The notes below the pieces were generated by a model. That model did no database searches. It saw only the letters and a program-made list of their open reading frames with translations, and was not told the DNA's origin. Below are positions 61,211 to 64,000 of a stretch of 64,000 nucleotides of DNA, piece by piece. The translations under genes and the position numbers were made by a program. Source of the stretch: JANQRZ01 sp965215165 (GTDB taxonomy: Bacteria > Bacteroidota > Rhodothermia > Rhodothermales > JANQRZ01); assembly GCA_965215165.1 (NCBI GenBank), contig CBDCCX010000006.1, positions 2,604,001-2,668,000 of the forward strand, in the 5' to 3' direction. Position 1 is the first letter of the stretch. Every line of letters begins with the position of its first letter.

Positions 61211-63316
61211 TCAGCGGCTTAGCACGAGCGAGCGGGTGACCGTCTGCGGGCCGGCTTCGACGCGGTAGAGGTAGGTCCCGCTCGCCAGGCCGGCAGCGTC
61301 GAGCACGACCCCGTAGGCGCCGGCGGGCTGCACCTCGTCCACGAGCGTCTGCACGCGGCGCCCGAGCGCATCGTAGACCGTGATCCGCACGGGCTGCTCG
61401 TCGGCTAGGGCATAGTGGATGCGCGTCCGGTCCTGGACCGGGTTCGGATAGTTGCCGATCACCAGGAGCGGCCGGTCGCTCGTCGCGGCGGCCTCGGCCG
61501 TGTCACTGCCGAGCGGCGCGAACGACGACGCGAACGGCGCGGGAGCAGGCGACGTTGCACGCGCCGCCGGACCGCTCGCCTGGCGCACTTGGCGCTGCCC
61601 GTCGGGGAGGAAGTAGCCCTGGCCGAAGGTCTCGCCGTCGTCGGGCCGCCGGACGGTGTCGACGTAGTACCAGTCGGCCTGGAGCCGGTCCTCCGTCGCG
61701 TCGAGCAGCATGTAGCCGTTCTTCGTCACCTCCACGTCCTTGATGTGCGGGTTGAGCAGGAAGACGATGAACTCGATCAGCTCGGCCCCGAACGGCAGGA
61801 TTTCGTCGAGGTTCGAGGAGGTGACGCTGGGCGTGACGAACTCGCCGAGCGTGCTCGTCGCGCCGAAGAAGAGGGTGTAGAGCGTCAGGTTCTCCGGCAC
61901 GTCGGCTACCCACGTCGAGTGGATGTCACCGGTGACGGCGGCGACGTTGCGAATGTCGTGGTCGAGGATGAAGTTGAGCAGGCGGTCGCGCTCCTCGGGG
62001 TAGCCGTCCCACGCGTCGGGGTTGGTGTAGCCGACGATGGGATGCATCTGGACCTGGTTGCCGAGGACCTTCCAACGGGCGGTCGAGGCGCTCAGCCCGT
62101 CGGTGAGCCACTGGTACTGCGCCTCGCTGATGAGTCGGCGGTAGTCTGGGCCGCCGCGCTCCTCAGAAACCGCCGGGGCGGGCTGAGCCCACCGCGTGTA
62201 GTTCTCGCCGAAGACCGAGGCGAGCAGGTCGTGGACGTTGACGCTGTCGGCACCGGCGCGGCGGTCGAGGTAGGCGCGGAGGTCGGCGCCCGTCGTGCCG
62301 GGGGCCTCGGCCTGGCCGAGCCGCTGCCGGAGGTAGTCCGTCCGCACCCAGGCTCGCTCCAGGCCGATCAGGCCCGGCTCCTGCTCCTCGCGCCCGTCGA
62401 CGCGGGTGTCGAGCATAAAGAAGTCCAGCAGGTCGCCGTACGCGATTTTGCGGTAGATCTGCTCGGGCGCCTGCATCCGCACGGGCATCCACTCGGCGTA
62501 GGCCTTGAACGCGTTCTGCTTGCGCGCTTGCCACGGCCCCTCGGTGCCGGGCTGGTGGTTCTGGGCACCGCCGGTCCAGGCGTCGTTGGCGAACTCGTGG
62601 TCGTCCCAGACGGTGATGAAAGGGTGTTGCTGGTGGACGCGCTGGAGGTCGGCGTCGAGGCGGTAGAACGAGTAGCGCACGCGGTAGTCGTCGAGCGAGA
62701 CGGTCTCCTGCTCGGGCTCGTGGCCGCGTCCGATCTCCGGATCGAAGCCGAAGCCGCCGTCTTCGTACTCGTAGATGTAGTCGCCGAGGTGGATCACGGC
62801 AGCCAGGTCGTCGCGCTCGGCGATGCGGGCGTAGGCGTTGTAGAACCCGTTCTGGTAGTTCGAGCATGAGACGACGGCGAAGCGGAGGTGGTCGGCGCTG
62901 CCGGCCGGGGCCGTCCGTGTGCGGCCCACCGGCGAGCGCCGCCCGAGCGCCTGGAAGCCGTAGTAGTAGGTCCGGTCCGGCTGCAGCCCGGTCGCGTCGA
63001 TCTTGACGGTGTAGTCGCGCGACGCGTCGGTCGTGACCTGCCCGGTGCGGACGAGGTTCTGCCCTTCGGGATCGGTGGCGACGCCCCAGCGCACCCGGAC
63101 GGGACCTTCGGAGTCGGGCGTGACGCGGGTCCACAGGATCACGCGGTCCGAAAGGGGATCGCCGCTCGCGACGCCGTGGAAGAACGGGGCGAGCGCGGGG
63201 TCGAAGCCGCGCGGGGTGTCGAGCGGGTCGAACCGCTCGTAGGTCGTGACGGCCGGCTGTGCCCAGAGCGGAGCGACGGACACGGCGAGGAGCGAGAGGA
63301 GAAGCAGGGGGCGCAT
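61211..63316 (-). CDS. phoD: PhoD-like alkaline phosphatase/phosphodiesterase with T9SS sorting domain
   Basis: 701 residues from the ATG at 63316 (signal peptide MRPLLLLSLLAVSVAPLWAQ). An N-terminal Fn3-like domain (FFHGVASGDPLSDRVILWTR) is followed by the metallophosphatase core: FAVVSCSNYQNGFYNAYARI, AVIHLGDYIYEYEDGG, ITVWDDHEFANDAW and VTGDIHSTWVADV. After a Ala/Ser/Pro linker comes a T9SS type A sorting tail (IGNYPNPVQDRTRIHYAL to the end). It should be exported through Sec and T9SS, releasing phosphate from esters outside the cell. Pho-box-like repeats lie upstream. Confidence 0.95.
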   Translation of the reverse strand: MRPLLLLSLLAVSVAPLWAQPAVTTYERFDPLDTPRGFDPALAPFFHGVASGDPLSDRVILWTRVTPDSEGPVRVRWGVATDPEGQNLVRTGQVTTDASRDYTVKIDATGLQPDRTYYYGFQALGRRSPVGRTRTAPAGSADHLRFAVVSCSNYQNGFYNAYARIAERDDLAAVIHLGDYIYEYEDGGFGFDPEIGRGHEPEQETVSLDDYRVRYSFYRLDADLQRVHQQHPFITVWDDHEFANDAWTGGAQNHQPGTEGPWQARKQNAFKAYAEWMPVRMQAPEQIYRKIAYGDLLDFFMLDTRVDGREEQEPGLIGLERAWVRTDYLRQRLGQAEAPGTTGADLRAYLDRRAGADSVNVHDLLASVFGENYTRWAQPAPAVSEERGGPDYRRLISEAQYQWLTDGLSASTARWKVLGNQVQMHPIVGYTNPDAWDGYPEERDRLLNFILDHDIRNVAAVTGDIHSTWVADVPENLTLYTLFFGATSTLGEFVTPSVTSSNLDEILPFGAELIEFIVFLLNPHIKDVEVTKNGYMLLDATEDRLQADWYYVDTVRRPDDGETFGQGYFLPDGQRQVRQASGPAARATSPAPAPFASSFAPLGSDTAEAAATSDRPLLVIGNYPNPVQDRTRIHYALADEQPVRITVYDALGRRVQTLVDEVQPAGAYGVVLDAAGLASGTYLYRVEAGPQTVTRSLVLSR

Positions 63317-63376
63317 AGCGACGGAGGGCTGGAGGACGAGAACGCTCGGAACGTAGGGCTCGCCTCGCTGCACCGA

Positions 63377-63405
63377 CGTTACCGTTGCTTTACGGGAGCG
63401 TTAAG
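63377..63405 (-). promoter_or_regulatory. Pho-box-like array, three 7-bp repeats at 11-bp spacing, for phoD
   Basis: On the plus strand CGTTACC (63377), CTTTACG (63388) and CGTTAAG (63399) start exactly 11 bp apart; on the minus strand, which is the coding strand of phoD, they read CTTAACG, CGTAAAG, GGTAACG. The 11-bp period matches PhoB-type direct repeats. They lie 61-89 bp upstream of the phoD start. Confidence 0.5.
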
Positions 63406-63455
63406 ATTGCAGAGTGTAGGCTGGGGCGTCTGAATAGGGCCGTGCGCGACGGCGA

Positions 63456-63473
63456 CCGTAACAGCCTGGTAAC
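63456..63473 (+). promoter_or_regulatory. Second Pho-box-like pair with 11-bp spacing
   Basis: CCGTAAC (63456-63462) and TGGTAAC (63467-63473) start 11 bp apart, in the orientation of the plus-strand phosphatase gene whose ATG lies 85 bp downstream. Together with the array near phoD this suggests common control by phosphate. Confidence 0.45.
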
Positions 63474-63557
63474 GGCTGCGGCGCGAAGGCCGCCTAAGTT
63501 TCTGAGCCTCGCCCACCACGCTCCGCCAGGACGGAGCCGAACAAGACCTACCGTCCC

Positions 63558-64000
63558 ATGAAGCCTTACCTACCTCCGCGCGTCGCCGATTACGGCCTGC
63601 TCGACCTCGCCAGCCTCGGCCTTCCAGCCTCACCTCCCCTTGCCTGTGCCGAGAGCAAGCTGGAGTCTCGGTGGATACTCGTCGGCGTGGCGCTGCTGCT
63701 GGGCCTCGTCCTGGTTCCGGCGCTCTACGCCCAGCCGGCGGTGCCGCGCGTCAAGCACGTCCTCCACATCAGCGTGGACGGCCTACGCCCCGACGTGGTC
63801 ACGTCGCTCGGGGCGGAGCGCGCCCCGAACTTCTACCGCTTCCGCACCGAGGGGGCCTGGACCGACAACGCCCGCACCGATCAGGACCTCGTCTATACCC
63901 TTCCAAACCACACCACGCAGATCACCGGCCGCCACGCCTTCGGCAGCGACGGGCACGGCTGGTTCTGGAACTCTGATCCTGGCCCGATCACGCTCCACCT
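63558..64000 (+). CDS. Alkaline-phosphatase-superfamily (nucleotide pyrophosphatase/phosphodiesterase type), 3' end beyond window
   Basis: 147 codons seen. After an odd N-terminus with one hydrophobic segment (WILVGVALLLGLVLVPALYA, about 39-58) the family motif appears: VLHISVDGLRPDVV (metal Asp), APNFYRFRTEGAWTDNART, and TLPNHTTQITGRHAFGSDGH (Thr nucleophile region). This is the type I phosphodiesterase/nucleotide pyrophosphatase group. It diverges from the phoD-like gene. The first 38 residues may be an over-long start; the true start could be later. Confidence 0.85.
   Translation, partial: MKPYLPPRVADYGLLDLASLGLPASPPLACAESKLESRWILVGVALLLGLVLVPALYAQPAVPRVKHVLHISVDGLRPDVVTSLGAERAPNFYRFRTEGAWTDNARTDQDLVYTLPNHTTQITGRHAFGSDGHGWFWNSDPGPITLH

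Overview
The window is GC-rich DNA from a member of the Bacteroidota-Rhodothermota group, most likely a Rhodothermales bacterium. The evidence is a PorQ-type protein and two products with C-terminal type IX secretion (T9SS) sorting domains, a Bacteroidota-type omega subunit, an rpmB-rpmG-DUF4295 cluster, a few promoters matching the Bacteroidota -7 element TAnnTTTG, and little sign of Shine-Dalgarno sequences. The assignment comes from protein families recalled by eye; no search was run.

Layout. 1-12 kb is one minus-strand surface-polysaccharide locus: BY-kinase/Wzz, small SLBB protein, CapD-type nucleotide-sugar dehydratase, O-antigen-type polymerase, two GT4 glycosyltransferases, a flippase and a secreted beta-helix protein cut by the window edge. 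12.3-17.4 kb holds a three-PEGA TonB-like protein, a repeat protein and a TonB-dependent receptor. 17.4-19.3 kb has a PIN/ribbon-helix-helix toxin-antitoxin pair lodged between a diverged duplicate of the last codons of a DUF58 gene and the intact DUF58 gene. 19.4-23.4 kb carries pyrR, pyrB, a RimB/RimK pair and an ECF sigma factor, followed by a MITE-like element. 23.6-31 kb has a cNMP-domain/thioredoxin-reductase-like fusion, a dihydrolipoamide acyltransferase, a tyrosine-recombinase-like protein lacking two catalytic arginines, a sulfotransferase and membrane proteins. porQ and secA follow. 35.8-38.1 kb is an accessory island: a GIY-YIG nuclease gene bracketed by palindromic repeats, an amber-interrupted T9SS protein and a HicB/HicA pair. 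From recN (38.1 kb) on, the DNA is mostly housekeeping: a nucleotidyltransferase, sigma/anti-sigma-like pair, rplM-rpsI-rpsB-tsf-pyrH-frr, tRNA-Ser, yicC-gmk-rpoZ-coaBC. Then come a GMC oxidoreductase, outer-membrane and Lol-type genes, rpmB-rpmG-DUF4295, three tRNAs (Pro, Arg, Cys), and two divergent phosphatase genes that share a spacer with 11-bp-spaced GTAAC-type repeats.

The most unusual feature is a family of intergenic imperfect hairpins built from variant 7-bp repeats. Each has its own sequence, but all have the same 7-bp rhythm and lie between co-directional genes, usually ending just before, or running into, the next start codon (about 21.1, 27.4, 28.4, 43.2, 43.7, 47.1, 47.3 and 49.2 kb, with a weaker case at 20.0 kb). 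I know of no description of such a family in this lineage. Other points for follow-up are the repeat-bracketed GIY-YIG cassette, the DUF58-tail duplication around the toxin-antitoxin pair, and the Pho-box-like repeats near 63.4 kb.
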